A DNA stretch of 64,000 bases from Eriocheir sinensis (GCF_024679095.1 NC_066509.1:19746825-19810824), one strand, 5' to 3'; numbered from the stretch's first letter, positions 33,056 through 49,670 are shown. Notes: a model not told the origin generated them from the sequence alone. Numbers and translations are program-made.

Positions 33056-33057
<2 letters not shown>

Positions 33058-33119
33058 ATAATTTTATCTCTTTCCTCTCTTCGTTTCCTTCCCCTTTGTT
33101 TTCATTTCCTCCTGTCCTT

Positions 33120-33475
33120 TCAGCTTTCCTCCCCTTCCTCCCCCTTTCCTTCCCTCCCCTTCCTTTTCCTTTCCTTCCCTCCCCTTCCTCCCCCTTTCCT
33201 TCCCTCCCCTTCCTTCCCCTTTCCTTCCCTCCCATTCCTTCCCCTTTCCTTCCCTCCCCTTCCTTCCCCTTTCCTTCCCTCCCATTCCTTCCCCTTTCCT
33301 TCCCTCCCCTTCCTTCCCCTTTCCTTCCCTCCCCTTCCTTCCCCTTTCCTTCCCTCCCATTCCTTCCCCTTTCCTTCCCTCCCCTTCCTTCCCCTTTCCT
33401 TCCCTTCCCTTCCTTCCCCTTTCCTTCTCTCCGATTCCTTCCCCTTTCCTTTCCTCCCATTCTTTCCCTTCCTCA
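33120..33475 (+). repeat. 25-bp polypyrimidine minisatellite
   Basis: The unit CCCCTTCCTTCCCC plus TTTCCTTCCCT (25 bp) is repeated about 13 times. Many adjacent units differ as CCCCTT versus CCCATT, partly alternating and suggesting a 50-bp dimer. One strand is almost pure purine, and all three frames of that strand are open as Gly/Lys/Glu/Arg repeats, which is a composition artefact. Confidence 0.88.
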
Positions 33476-33984
33476 CCTCTTCCTTTCACTTCCTCTTTCC
33501 TTCCTCTTTCTTTTTCCATTATTTTTCTTATGTACCCTTTTATCATTCCCTCCTTCCCTCCTCCCTACTCTCTACTCTTTCCTTCGTTTACTCCTTCCCT
33601 CCCTTTGTCCTTCCATTTCATTCTCTTCCTTCCGTCTTCTCACTGCCTTCACCCTTTCCTTCCCCATCACTTCTCTTCCTTCCATTAATTATTCTTCCCT
33701 GTTCTTCATCTTTTCCTTTTTCCCTTCCTTTTCTCTTCCTTCTTTTCCTTCCCTTTTACACATTATCTTATCTTCTTCTTGCCCTCCTCCCTTCGATTCT
33801 CGCTTCATTATTCACCCTGAGAACGAGGAAACAAGAAGGAAAATGGAGAGATAAATATTTTTATCTCTCCATCGGCATGCTACCTCCCTCTCTGTTTCCT
33901 TCCCACTAGGAGGACACAGGAGTGAAGAGGAGGAGGAGGAGGAGGAGGAGTGTTTTCTGCCTCGGCTTAGGTGTCTATTCTTTT

Positions 33985-35426
33985 TATTTGACAAACAATC
34001 ATTAATCGTGGACCTGTCACTTGATATCAAACAGCAAGTGGTAGATCGCATCAAGGCCAAAGGAACATTTAGATTGCAGCTAGATGACTCAACAGACGTC
34101 AGTGATAACGCCCAACTGTTGGTTTATGTTATGTATGAAGGGCCAGCAGATCTAGAAGAGGGGTTTCTCTTTTGTCATGCATTGACAACAACCACTACAG
34201 GAGAAGATGTTTTTCAAATTGTTGACAAGTTCTTAAAAGAGGAAAATCTTTCGTGGACAGACTGCATCAGCATTTCTTCTGACGCCGCACCGGAGATGCT
34301 TGGAATGCGAAAAGGCTTCACAGCACGTATAAATTAAGTTAATCCCAAGGTGAATGTTTTTCATTCCCTACTACATCTTGAAAATCTGATTAGTCGACAC
34401 CTGTCACCTGAAATGAACGAAGTAATGAACGATGCTGTTCAAATTTCCAAATACATCAAAGCTAGTGCATTGAATACTCGGTTGTTCGAGCAATTATGTA
34501 CCGATCTCGATTTTCAACACAAGCATCTGCTCTTTAACTCAAACATCAGGTGGCTCTCAAAAGGAAAAGTACTACGACGACTAGTTGATCTTCGGGACAA
34601 GTTGGAAATTTCCCTGACTGAAAAGAAATGTGGTTTAGTGAACAAACTGTTGAACAAGATATGACTCCTACAACTGGGGTATCTCACTGACAGTTTCGGT
34701 GCACTCAACGGTTTAAATATCAGTATGCAAGGCCGTAACCAGACGATTGTTGAAGTTGCAGGAAATATTTATTCTTTCAAATGCAAACTAAAACTGTGGT
34801 TAGGCAACGTGAAGCGAGGGAAATTTGCAGCTTTTTCAACTGTGGCAGAATTTCTAGAAAAAATGGGAGGAGACAACATCTCACGACGATGCCAAACGTT
34901 TTATTGTACCACACTTGACTGAACTGATGGCAGAGTTTGATAGGCGAATCCCAAAAGAGCACATTTGAACCCAATCATGGGTGAGAAATCCTTTCAACGT
35001 GAATATCGAGGACCTGCCAGATGTTCCAGGAGTCCCAGAGCAACTTATTGAGGTTGTTGAAGGACATTTTCAAGAAAGTGTCTCTTTCTGAGTTCTAGAT
35101 TCGGGTAAAGAAAGAGAAGCCTATTGTAGGAGGTTAGGCGGTAAAAGTGTTCCTTCCATTTGTTACAGCCTACCTTTGCGAGCATGTTTTTTCGGCTCTG
35201 ACTCATTTTAACATCAAGTCGAGAAACAAGCTTGACACCGAGCACGATATAAGATGCAGCCTTGGCACACTGATCCCACTATTTGACACGTTGGTGAATG
35301 AGAGGCAGCACCATGGATCCCATTACTTTAGTTGAGATGAGTTTTCTTTTCTTTACTTTATTATGGGTCGCGAAGGGTTGAAATGTTCCAAATAGGGTCG
35401 CTCAAGAAAAAGTTTGAGAACCGCTG
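33985..35426 (+). pseudogene. hAT transposase remnant (Charlie/ZBED-like) with 3' TIR
   Basis: Discontinuous frames encode SLDIKQQVVDRIKAKG, LQLDDSTDVSDNAQLLVYV (first catalytic Asp region), CISISSDAAPEMLGMRKGFTA (family usually SSDGAPAM), NVFHSLLHLENLISRHL, SNIRWLSKGKVLRRL, and near the end FVTAYLCEHVFSALTHFNIKSRNKL, the hAT C-terminal dimerisation block. The right end carries GAGAACCGCTG at 35416-35426; its reverse complement CAGCGGTTCTCAAACTTTTT is a typical hAT terminus. The BED-finger N-terminus and left TIR are missing. Stops and frameshifts occur at 34336, 34662, 34921 and elsewhere. It resembles the lineage that gave rise to ZBED5/SCAND3-like genes but here is transposon debris. Confidence 0.88.
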
Positions 35427-35492
35427 GACTAGGGACCATAAATAAAATAGGAGTATGAGGAGAAGGTGTACCTGCACCCCTGTGTCTAACAC

Positions 35493-35493
35493 A

Positions 35494-35527
<34 letters not shown>

Positions 35528-35604
35528 AGCAAACACGCACATTCGTCCAGTGCATCAGGTACAGACGCCATCTGTCGCTGGTACAGATGGTCTTTTTTTG
35601 ACGT

Positions 35605-35654
<50 letters not shown>

Positions 35655-35680
35655 CACTGAGCGATTGAGTTATTATGTTT

Positions 35681-35735
<55 letters not shown>
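35493..35735 (+). repeat. (CA)n, (CA)n and (GA)n microsatellites
   Basis: CA tracts at about 35493-35524 and 35607-35652, and a GA tract at 35683-35735. The CA tracts flank a 75-bp unique spacer. Confidence 0.95.
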
Positions 35736-35738
<3 letters not shown>

Positions 35739-36364
35739 GGTGTGGAGGGGAAAGGAGAGGGAAAAAGTAGAAAGAGAGACCAAAGTAAAGGAAAACACCA
35801 TTACAGAAAGAAACAGAGAGAGAGGGGTGATGAAGGGAGTGTGGGTCATCTTTCCTCTTTCCAGTGCTTTTCCTCTTCCTTCCTTCCCACACTTTCCTTT
35901 TGTGTCTTTCTTTAAGTAACCATCCTTTCTCTTTTATCATTTTCTTATTTTCTTCATTCCTCCTCTTACTATTTTTTTAATCTTCCTCTTTCCTTTTCTT
36001 AAATATTTCGTTGTATTAAAGCTTATCCTCCTCTCCTCTCTTCAGTGTCCTTCTTTTTTCCTCTTTACTACTCATTTATCTTCTCCGTTTTAGTATGTAC
36101 CTTTCTTCTCCCTTTACCTTCCTCTCTTCCTTATCTCAAACGCAAAAAGACTTCTCCCTTTCCTCCCTTTTCCTCCTACCCCGTCCAACCCTCTATTTCT
36201 CCTCCCCCCCTCTTTTTATCGGCGTCGCAGACGCCGATCAACAGATTGTCCATGTTCTTGTTGTTCTCTTCAAGTTCTATTCCTGGCTTACCCATGCATT
36301 GTACACATGACATTGTATAATAACATTTGTTAGCCCACATGAACCCTACAACATGGCATTATAG
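35736..36364. other. purine then pyrimidine-rich DNA, no gene
   Basis: A small perfect hairpin CGGCGTC-GCA-GACGCCG lies at about 36220-36237. No other feature is recognised. Confidence 0.45.
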
Positions 36365-36520
36365 TTTTTTTTTTCTTTATGTCTTGGCCTGCGGCGCCGG
36401 TAGGCCTTCGTAGTAGGGCCCGTTGGTCGTTCCCATCCCGTTGTGGCGCAGGAAAGTGTTTATAGTGGCGCCATCTTTACTTTTCATCATTTTCCATTTT
36501 AGACCCCAAGTTGCATAATA
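36365..36520 (-). mobile_element. 5'-truncated copy of the same tRNA-derived SINE
   Basis: The minus strand reads GGCGCCACTATAAACACT, CCTGCGCCACAACGGG, GGCCCTACTACGAAGGCCTA, CCGGCGCCGCAGGCC, then an A tail (T run 36365-36374). It aligns with the 3' half of the SINE at 30702-31072. The tRNA-like head is missing. Confidence 0.75.
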
Positions 36521-37964
36521 TAAATTGTTGGGGGGGTGTTGGAGGGTCATGCGACGCCGATCTAGCACAGTTTTTGTGATATTAACACTTGTTTCGTTTT
36601 CTACACTTCCCTTCTTTTCGCGTCTATCCCCTTCCTTCCTTACTATTTCACTCTCCACCACTCCCTTCCTCTCCCTTCGCCCCGTCTCAGTACAATCTAC
36701 GGAGGCGGCCCGTCACATTTCCCTTCCTCATCCCAGCATCGTCCCCTTACTGAAATCTCAGCTCATATCCCCTCCCTTTTCTTTCCCTTTCCTTTTTATA
36801 TTTCCTTTCTCCTTTCCATTTCCTCTTTATTTTCTCCGACTCCTAACAGTTTTTCCCATTTTTTCTTCTATTTTTCAAAGTATCTAGTTCATCTGCATCA
36901 TATTTTTCCATTTTTTCTTGCCCTGATTTCTTTCTTCTTATATTTTCTTATTGAGTTTCCTACCATTGTTTTCCCAATTTTCATCCTCCACTTACATTCT
37001 CCGTTTATATATTTTCCCTGTTTTTATCTCCCCAGCACGATCTACGGAAAAATGGTCCATCACTTTTCATTTCCTCTTCCTCTCCTTATTTCTTCCTTCC
37101 CTTCCTCTAAATAATCATCATAGAAAAAAAAACCAGCCATTCCCTTTTATCTCTCTCTTCCTCTTTTCCTCCTCTCCCACAAATACCAGCTATCCAAAGC
37201 TCCTTTTTTTTTCTTTAACATCTCCTCCCCCTCCCCTCCCCTTTCTTCTCTATTTCCTTCTCAAGTATAAAGAGACACCCATTTAGTAATTCTTTCTTTT
37301 CCTCATTCTCTTTTTTTTTCTCGTTTTTCTCAGTTCCTCATCCCTACAAAAATAAGTCATGCACATTCTATCTATTGATTCTTCATTTTTCTCCTCTTTC
37401 CTTATATTTTTTTCATATCGTTTCTTTCACTGACAAGATGTTCCTTTTTTCCGGTTTTGTCTTTCTTCTATTTTCTCCTCTTTCCTCCTTCCTGGCCCTC
37501 TTAATTCTCTCCGTCAAGCATAATGATATGCCCATTTAACCCTATCCACTTTTCTTCTTCTCTTCTTCCTCTTTCTTCTTTCCTTCATTTTCTTTTTCTC
37601 TGAAACACCCATTCAATCCAACATTCATTAATTTTTTGTCCTTTTTCTTCCTCTATTCATCTATCTCTCTATTTGCTTTTTATCTCTCACCCCTCCCACT
37701 CCTCCTCCTCCCACTTTTCCCCCACTCTCCCGCACATTTCCTCGCCCCTTCCTCATCTTGCTTCCGCTTCACGCCCGCCTTCTTATCTCCCTCAATACGG
37801 AGCTCAGCTCCCTTTTATCTCCTCTTCCTCCAACTAGTTCCTCCTTCATGGTCCTCATCCCCCTCTTATCTGTTTTTCCAACCTCCTACTCCTCTTCCTC
37901 CTCCTACTCCTCGTCATCCCTTATCAGAGAGAGACGACATAGGCAACGCCACGTTGATCTAGGA
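36521..37964 (+). other. C/T-rich low-complexity DNA
   Basis: Long compositional ORFs (Ser/Phe/Leu/Pro) but no domain, splice-like structure or repeat family I can identify. Confidence 0.55.
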
Positions 37965-38062
37965 CTCGGAGGGGTACAAAGTAGTACAAAGGAAAAGCAA
38001 ACAGCAACAGACCTTTTGGTCCTAACTAGGCTGTTTGTTGTTGCTAATCTATTCTAATCTAT
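37965..38062 (-). mobile_element. LINE family E 3' end only
   Basis: The reverse complement matches the last ~100 bp of the copies at 10.6 and 40.05 kb: AGCAACAACAAACAGCCTAG, hairpin GGACC-AAAA-GGTCT (38009-38022 on the plus strand) and CTTTTCCTTTGTAC. This is extreme 5' truncation. Confidence 0.8.
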
Positions 38063-38775
38063 GGAGGAGGAGAAGGAGTAGGAGGAGGAGGAAAAGCAAG
38101 AGGATAATATAGGCACTTTATTGGAAGGGAGAATGTTTAAGTATGGAGAAAGGAGGAATAGAAAAGAAGGACGGAGATAAAGGAAAATGGGAAAATGGAA
38201 GGGAGGAGGAGGAAGAAAATAAAGAAGAGGAAGAGGAAGAATAAGAGTGAAAAGAGATTGAGAAAAATAGTGGAAAGAGGAAAAAGTTGAGGTATGAAGA
38301 GAGGGAGGAGGGAGGGAGAAATGAAGGAATGAATGCAGAAAGGCAGTAAACAGGAAGGGAGGAAAAAAATGGTGAGGATGTTGGTAGTGGGGCGGATAAT
38401 GGTGGAGTCTGTGACGGTGGTTGTGGTGATGATGGAAGTGGTGATAGTGATTTAGGTCATCATTGTAGTGGTGGTGGTGAAGAGAGTGGTAGTGGTTGTG
38501 GTAGTGATGGTGATAGCCGTGGTGATGGTAGTGGTTGTATGATCCGTGGTCAGGGTGCGGTGGTGATGGTGGTAGTGTTTTATTCCTACATAGTTTGTTG
38601 TTTGAGAGTTGTTTGTTTCTTTGTTTTCTTTCGGAATGTTACAGGTGTTTGTTTCCTCCTGTCGTGTTGTTGCTGGTGCTGTTGTTACTGTTCTTCTTTT
38701 CTTTGTTGTCTCGTTGTTGTGCATCTTTTCTACTGGGTTTTTTTTTATTACCTCTTGGCTATTGATGTGGTAAGT
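38063..38775. other. purine-rich DNA then GGT/GAT-repeat DNA
   Basis: From 38063 to 38370 the DNA is A/G-rich. From about 38370 to 38570 GTGGTGATGG-type imperfect trinucleotides dominate. No gene is recognised. Confidence 0.5.
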
Positions 38776-38808
38776 TTGTGTGTGTGTGTGTGTGTTTAAG
38801 AGAGAGAG

Positions 38809-38840
<32 letters not shown>
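38776..38840 (+). repeat. (TG)n-(AG)n-(TG)n compound microsatellite
   Basis: A TG tract, AG tract and TG tract in succession. Confidence 0.95.
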
Positions 38841-39499
38841 CATCCGTTTCTTCCTCAGTCTCTCTCTCTCTCTTCATGACTTTACAAATAGGAGAGGAGG
38901 GGCGAGATATTGGCATCATAATAGATGTGTGGACGAAGAGAGAACTGGCACCCCTTCCCCTCACCTCCCTTTCCTCGTCCCCCTTACCATTTCCCTTCAC
39001 CTCCGTCTTGTTGTCCTTCTCTCCCTTCTTACCTCTTCCTCATCTCCCCTACCTCTCTTCATTGCCCTTTCCTTCCCTTTACCACGTCCTTTCACCTCCC
39101 CTTTCCCCTTTTCTTTTCTCAAACTTTCCTTTTTACTTTCCGTCACCATTTCCTTCTTCCTCTTATTTTCCTCACCTCCACTTTCCTTTTCCCCTCAATT
39201 TCCTCTCCCCTTTTTTTCTTCCCGTACACCGCCACCTTCCATCTAGCTCCACTTGCCTCTTCTTCCCCTCACTTTCCATTACAACGTCCCCTCAGTTTCC
39301 CCTTCTTTTCCTTCCCTGCATCCCTCTCGTCTCTTCCCTTCACCTCCCCAACCCCTAACTCCTACTCATACCTCGCCTCCTCCATTTCTCTTCCTATCTC
39401 CTACCCTCAGCCTCTTTCTCTTCCCTCTCACCCCTCTCCCTTCCCCTCCCATCCTTACAAAGGCTTAAAGAAGTATTTTTTTTCAGCCTATCAAAACAA
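38841..39499 (+). other. C/T-rich low-complexity DNA
   Basis: CCCCTTCACCTCC-type sequence. The open frames are compositional. Confidence 0.55.
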
Positions 39500-40094
39500 A
39501 GAATGCGAGGCGATCTAATAGAAGTGTTTAAAATGTTTAAAGGATTCAGTGATGTTAATGCGGAAGATTACTTCGATCGATCAAATAGAACAGGAAGAAA
39601 TCACAGTTTGAAGATGAGTGGTAAAAGATTCTCGTTGCACGAAGCTAAACACTTCTTCAATCGAGTTGTTAATGTTTGGAACTCTCTACCCTGTGATGTC
39701 GTTGATAGTACAACAGTTACGGCCTTCAAGAATAGATTAGACAAGTATTTTTAATCCAACCAGCAACTAATATATTACTCATTGTCGTAATAACGTTAAG
39801 TCTTTCGAATACTGGTGTCCTTGTCCGCTTTTATCGATCGGTTAGTGCCAGCAGTAATGGTAGTTCTTTCCTCTTTCCTACATAATTGCCCTGCAGTTTT
39901 TCCATGCTGCATGGTTCTTTTTCCTTTCCTGCCAGCTTTGGCTGGAGGGATGGGGGGTGGGGAGGAGCCTTCGCCTTTGCTGTCCTTCATCTTCCACCTT
40001 TGATTAGATAGTTAGTGTAGCTTGTCACAGACAGCCTCGTAAGGACCAGCAGGTCTGCTGTTGTTTGTTCTTCCTTTGCGATTCTTTGTGTTCC
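39500..40094 (+). pseudogene. LINE family E C-terminal tail and 3' UTR
   Basis: An open frame (39503-39754) encodes RGDLIEVFKMFKGFSDVN, HEAKHFFNRVVNVWNSLPCDVV and FKNRLDKYF, ending at the natural LINE stop. The 3' UTR contains stem CCAGC-TTTG-GCTGG (39932-39945), GGGGAGGAGCCTTCGCC, and terminal hairpin GGACC-AGCA-GGTCT (40043-40056) followed by TCTTCCTTTG. It is 5'-truncated but not otherwise damaged. Confidence 0.87.
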
Positions 40095-40251
40095 TCCTCC
40101 TCCTCCCCGTGCTCCGTACTTAATCCCCTCATCTTGTATTCTACTCCTCTTCCTCTCTTTTCCCTTCCTCTCCTCCTCCCTTTCCCTCCCTTCTTCGATA
40201 TATATTCCATCTCCTTCCTTATATTTCATACATGTTTCATCATACTGCTTT

Positions 40252-40573
<322 letters not shown>

Positions 40574-43151
40574 TTAAACGGCCTCCATCTATTAGAGTTG
40601 CGTTGTGAGCGGTATATTTTCTCATATCCTTTCACAAAGCAATTCATTGGCCCCACCCCGCCAATGACTGTGGCCGACAACCATCTTTATTTAATATTAC
40701 AAACTTTACTAAACATTTTATTTTTAAGCTAACAGAGCTTGTGGTTGATACGACTATCAACCACCGTCGCCTCAAAGTCCAGGTCAGCAATGCGGGTGGT
40801 TTTGGGTGCAGGTGACCTGGTACCTCTCAGGCAGATCAAGGCTGACCTCAGGAGGGAGAAGGACAGCCTGCATCTCATCCAGGCGACCACACTGCTTCTT
40901 GGCTGTTGTTTCTTATCCGCCAGTGTTTCGGCGAGTCTTGCGTAGAAGCTCTGCGCCCTTGGTCCCATCCCTCCTGCCGTCGTGAATACTACCGGGGTGA
41001 AGGAGCCCTGGTCCACATTCTGTATTCTTTCTTCATATGCTCTGTTCTTCTCTTGTTCGTTTCTTCTGTGGGCTGCATCAAGGGTCAGGTCTCTGTGGAA
41101 TGGGCCATGGGATCAAAGATCCTTATGTCAGTATGCCCTTTGTCCACGAGTCCAAAACTCTCTGGCGCTAACATCCACTCGTGCTTCGTTCGAAACATTA
41201 GCGGTGCGTCTGGCGAGGTGTTCGCCTTGCAGAGGGAGCAGCATGGGTTCCACAGTCACGTCGTGGCAGACTTCTTTCAGCATCTGAGCTGTTACGTCTC
41301 TTACTTCATCATGTCTCATGCAGACGAAACCTCCTCTCTTGCATGTCATGGCATGATTTTGGTTGAAGGGTGGCCAGCCATACCTGAGATCAAGGGCATC
41401 AGTAAATTCTTTTTGTTTGTTGAAGCCTTTTGCCCTGATAGGTAGTGTGGTTAGCCAGTTTGAAGCGCCCACTTCCTGTGCAATATCTGTCCTCCTCCTT
41501 GTGTCTTCTGGGAGTTCTCTCATTAGGTCACTCAGAGTGTCTCTCTGTTTTCCTTCTCTGTTTATGGAGATTTCATTCCTTAGTGACCTAATATCTTGAG
41601 GGTTGTCTTCTCACTTTTCATTTTGATTGTTAATCTATCCGGTCAAGGACGCGGAGCTTCGGATAGAGTTCCTGAATTCAGACTCAGCCAGATTGTGCGG
41701 GTTGGTGATGCCGAGCCCACCCATTCTTGGCGGCAACTCCAGCAATCTTCTCTCCTGGTCACTGGGACATCTCCCATTTGCTATCGCCGGTATGAAGGTG
41801 TTTCTGATTGCATCTTCCAGAGGTTTTAGTAACGGAGCAACATCAGGAACTGTCCTCATGAGGTAGTTCCATTTATGCTTGACACCGTACGTAAATGCTG
41901 CGTAGGCTGCCTGCGGTTCTGTTTTGGCGATCTCGCTCAGTCTTTGCAGTTCGGACTCCCAGCGCTTTACAGCCGTTTTCACATATTCGGTTCTGTATTC
42001 AGCTGTTCCAATGGCTGCCTCGAGGTGTCTTTCTCCAGTCACTGACAGTTTCACGTTACTGCCCTGGAATGCTGTTTTGGCCCGATCGTATGCCTCTGGT
42101 TTTACAATCACCACAGACTTCGTGGCGTTGGGATGGTACCCTATTTTAGGGCCATGTTAACTGACGAGGTCCCACCATTTCCTGAGGTCTGCAGACTTTC
42201 CTACCCCGGTGAGGTCATCCGCATACGCCACCTGTTCGACGTTGGTGTTTTCATGGCGGATGATGTCCTGCAGCTTCATCATTCCCATGGCAAACATTGC
42301 CATGGCCACTGGGTCCCCTTGGGTGGTGCCCTCTGAGGATTGTATGGCCACCGGGTCTCCAAGTCGTTGGTCATTATGACTGCTGATGAACAGTCTGGCA
42401 GGTTCCTTGTATGTATTTTCAATATATTGGGCGAATATAGGGCACTTGATTTTGATGTTGTGCAGTGCTGTTTCCCTATTGATGTTGTTGAACGCATTTG
42501 TAGCGTCCACCATCAGCACCGCCTCGCATTCTGGGTCTTCGAACATTCTCCTGACAGCGTGAATGGCAGCTTCACATCCAGCCTGCTGACCCGCACACAC
42601 TTGGAGGTTTCCCACCGCCTTCCTAACGTCGTCCTTCAGCACCTCCATGATAGCCTTGCCTATAATCCTCCTGAGCCCTTCTATCATAATGGGGCAACAA
42701 CCTGTTTTTTTATTCAGCGGGATGAGCCGGCAGGCCATCAAAGGCTCGAGGTGTTGGCAATTCTCTGACGCCAATTTTCTTGCTAGGGCGGCTATTGCGT
42801 CGCGAAGATCCACAGCTGGATTACCAAAGATGTTCTTACTGAGGAGGTGTTTCCACCCCTTGGCATCCAAGCCTGATGGTCCAGCCGCTCCCAGCGTGTG
42901 AAGGGCGTGCTTCCAGATCACGTCACCGCTAATATGGTCGAAGACAACTCGATGCGGTGGGGTGTAGTCTCCAAGGAACTTCATTTCTGGGTGTGCAGGT
43001 CTAGCATCTGGATGCTTGTCCTTGAGGATCTGGCGTGTCTCTTCCGTCATGGGAAGGACTCCCGCTGCCTCATCTTCTATTGACAGTGATCTAGTTGCCA
43101 TGGCCACTTTGCCTTGTCTCATCTTGTCATCAAAGTTTCTAGCCCTGTCGT
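40574..43151 (-). pseudogene. non-LTR RT element with C-terminal nuclease-like domain
   Basis: The minus-strand frame from about 43150 stays in one register to 41128, with in-frame stops at 42157 and 41635 and one or two just after. A compensated frame slip lies near 41110, and the frame closes near 40729. RT blocks: LGAAGPSGLDAKGWKHLL, RLIPLNKKTG, RRIIGKAIME, LMVDATNAFNNINR (motif A), SSEGTTQGDPVAMAMFA (motif B) and VAYADDLTGVG (motif C at 42214-42225). The C-terminal part has a Cys/His segment (HAMTCKRGGFVCMRHDEVRD), then VDVSAREFW and DIRIFDP, which look like a PD-(D/E)XK-type (REL) endonuclease, and RCRLSFSLLRSALICLRG. No APE endonuclease is seen upstream. Both ends meet (TAC)n. The family is widespread in invertebrates but I cannot name it with certainty. 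Confidence 0.8.
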
Positions 43152-43200
43152 TACTACTACTACTACTACTACCACTACTACTATTAGTGTACTACTGATT
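43152..43200 (+). repeat. (TAC)n microsatellite
   Basis: TAC units with two interruptions, in the same strand orientation as the (TAC)n at 40254-40573. Confidence 0.9.
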
Positions 43201-43517
43201 CCACTGCTACTTATTTCACCTTTCTTCTTTCCATCTCCGCATCCTCTTTCCTTCCTCTTCTCCCCTTTCTCTCTCTCTTTCCCTTCCATTCCTCTCCCTT
43301 TCCGATCTCATGTGTCTCGCTAACCCCGTTACCTCATTGAGAATGTCACCTCCTCCTTCTCCTCCTCCTTCTCCTCCTCCTCCTCTTCGTGTGCACTGAA
43401 GGAATGCTGACTTTGTGTAATATTGTGCCTGTGAGAAATATTTATAAGGCGGAAGAGGAAGAGGAGGAGGAGTGAAAAGAGATAGCCCGTTAAAGGTAAA
43501 GAAAGACACATCAATAA
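43201..43517 (+). other. C/T-rich DNA with (CTC)n patch
   Basis: CTC/CTT triplets at 43347-43387; otherwise nothing recognised. Confidence 0.5.
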
Positions 43518-44177
<660 letters not shown>

Positions 44178-44257
44178 CTTTTCTTTCCTTCCTTCCTTCC
44201 TTCCTTCCTTCCTTCTTTCCTTCCTTCCTTCCTTCCTTCCTTCTTTCCTACCTTCCT
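44178..44257 (+). repeat. (CCTT)n microsatellite
   Basis: CCTT tetramers with three CTTT interruptions. Confidence 0.95.
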
Positions 44258-44293
44258 TCTCCAAACTCTTATGAACACAAATCGAACTTCCAA

Positions 44294-45800
<1,507 letters not shown>

Positions 45801-45814
45801 CCCCTAACCTGCAT

Positions 45815-46190
45815 CCCATCACTTCCCTGCCACCCGCATCCCCATCACTTTCCATCACCCACTCGTCCTACCCATCACTTCCCTTCACTCTCTCCTTCCC
45901 ATCACTTTTCTCACCCGCTCGTCTTCCCCACCACTTCCCATCACCCGCTATTCTTCCCCATCCCATCCCATCACTCTTTCTTCTTCCCATCACCCCCCTC
46001 ATCTGCTCTTCACTTCCCGTCACCCTCTCCTCTTCCTCTCATCCTATTATCTTCCCCTCACTTCCCCTCATCTCCATCCCTATCACTTTCCCTGACCATC
46101 TCTTCCCATCATATCCCCACACCTGCCTCCCATCACTTACCCTCACCTGCCACCCATCACTCGCCATCACCCATTCTTCTCCCCATCACT
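45815..46190 (+). repeat. degenerate CCCATCACTTCCC tandem repeat
   Basis: The motif CCCATCACTTCCC or variants (CCATCACCC, CCCCTCACTTCCC) recurs every 20-30 bp over about 375 bp. Confidence 0.7.
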
Positions 46191-46655
46191 TCCGAGGATT
46201 TGGTTTTATGATGATTTTTTTGTTATGACTTTAATTTATCTCATTCTTTGCCGTTTCCTCTACTCTCCTCCACTTTCTTCCATTTTATCCCTCATTTCCT
46301 TCTGCCTTCTCTTCTGACCCTATCTGTGACACACTATCCTTCTTCTCTTTTCCCTCATTCATTTGTTCTTATTTTTTCTTCCTCCTTCCCTCCTCCTCTT
46401 CTTCCCATTCCCCTTCCACAGTGAATTCCGTGACCAGTTTCAGGCTGAACACAAGAGAGAAAGGGGAAGAGAGGAAAAGGGGAAGGAAGAGAGAAGGAAA
46501 GGGAGGGAAAGAGGGAGGGAGGGAAAAGGAGAGAAAGGAAAGAGGGGAGAGAAGGGGATGGGGGAAGGAAAGAGGGAAAGAGAGGAAAGAGGGAAGGGAA
46601 GGGGAGGAAAGAGTGGAAGGACGCCTAAAGAGGGAGGAAGGTATTGCTGTCTATT
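46191..46655. other. T/C-rich then GGAAAG-rich DNA
   Basis: 46450-46630 is nearly pure purine (GGGAAAGAG-type). No gene is seen. Confidence 0.5.
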
Positions 46656-46671
46656 GTTGGCACGAGAGAGA

Positions 46672-47695
46672 GATTTATATAGATTTACATAGAAAATCAG
46701 ACCACACAGACCCCATGGTCCAGACTTGGTGGTCTGTCCTTAAACCTAAGTGATTTTACATTAATCAGAAGACTCCAAAACGTTGCATTTCTACTTTAGT
46801 TGATATTAAGTTGAAGGAAGTGACGGTCGAGCTTATTTTTGAAGGAGTCAATCGTGTTACACTGGACCACTGACGGTGGAAGCTTATTCCATTCTCGCAC
46901 TACAACGTTGGTGAAGAAAAATTTGGTGCAGTCTGAATTTACTTGTCTACATCTGAGTTTTACGCCATTGTTCCTCGTGCGCAAAGTGTCATCGATCATA
47001 AACAATGTTGATCTGTCTACATTCGTGAAACCATTAAGTATTTTAAAACATTCGATCAGTTTTCCTCGGAGGCGACGTTTCTCAAGAGAGAACATGTTAA
47101 GGGTAGAAAGCCTTTCTTCGTAGGATTTGTTGCGCAAGGAAGGGATAATTTTCGTTGCCCGACGCTGAACACCTTCTAATTTAGCAATATCCTTTGCATG
47201 GTGGGGAGACCAAAACTGTACCGCATATTCCAAGTGGGGTCTGACTAAACTGTTGTAGAGCGGGAGTATTACATCTTTATTCTTGAATACAAAGTTTCTT
47301 TTAATGAAGCCCAACATTCTGTTCGCTTTATTTGCTGCATCGATGCATTGCTGTGAGAATTTGAGGTTTGACGCGATTTTGACCCCTAAGTCTTTGACGC
47401 ATTGAACGCTTTTGAGTTTAACGCCGCGCATTTCGTATTCGAACTTCTTATTCCTCGTTCCAACTTGAAGGACCTGGCACTTGTCTACGTTAAAGGGCAT
47501 CTCCCATCTATCCGACCAAGCTGAAATTTTGTGCAAATCCTCTTGAGGCTTTGCCTGTCTTCGTCAGTGAGAACCGAGTTGCCAATCTTTGTGTCGTCTG
47601 CAAATTTACTAATGCGGTTATTGAGTCCAACATCCACGTCGTTGATGTAAATAATGAAGAGCACTGGGCCAAGGACCGAGCCCTGAGGGACGCAA
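46672..47695 (-). pseudogene. LINE family C 3' half (sense part of twin-primed insertion)
   Basis: The minus strand starts at [20 protein letters not shown] (motif B) near 47690. It continues with [12 protein letters not shown] (motif C, FADD), then, after a one-base frame change near 47530, [78 protein letters not shown] and FKNKLDRHFLQLNIN, stop at 46796-46798. The 3' UTR has hairpin GGACC-ATGG-GGTCT (46708-46721 on the plus strand) and ends TTCTATGTAAATCTATATAAATC next to a short (GA)n. The open frame 47536-46796 is otherwise undamaged. Confidence 0.92.

Positions 47696-49670
<1,975 letters not shown>

Noticed and set aside
33096..33854. 252-residue ORF and opposing Gly/Lys/Glu ORFs
   Set aside because: All frames are open because of the 25-bp polypyrimidine minisatellite.
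34008..35335. A domesticated ZBED/SCAND3-like host gene
   Set aside because: Multiple stops and frameshifts, plus a hAT terminal inverted repeat just downstream, show it is transposon debris.
41635..43122. Plus-strand ORFs antisense to the RT element (e.g. 42340-42768)
   Set aside because: The minus strand carries clear RT motifs in a continuous frame, so the plus-strand frames are shadows.
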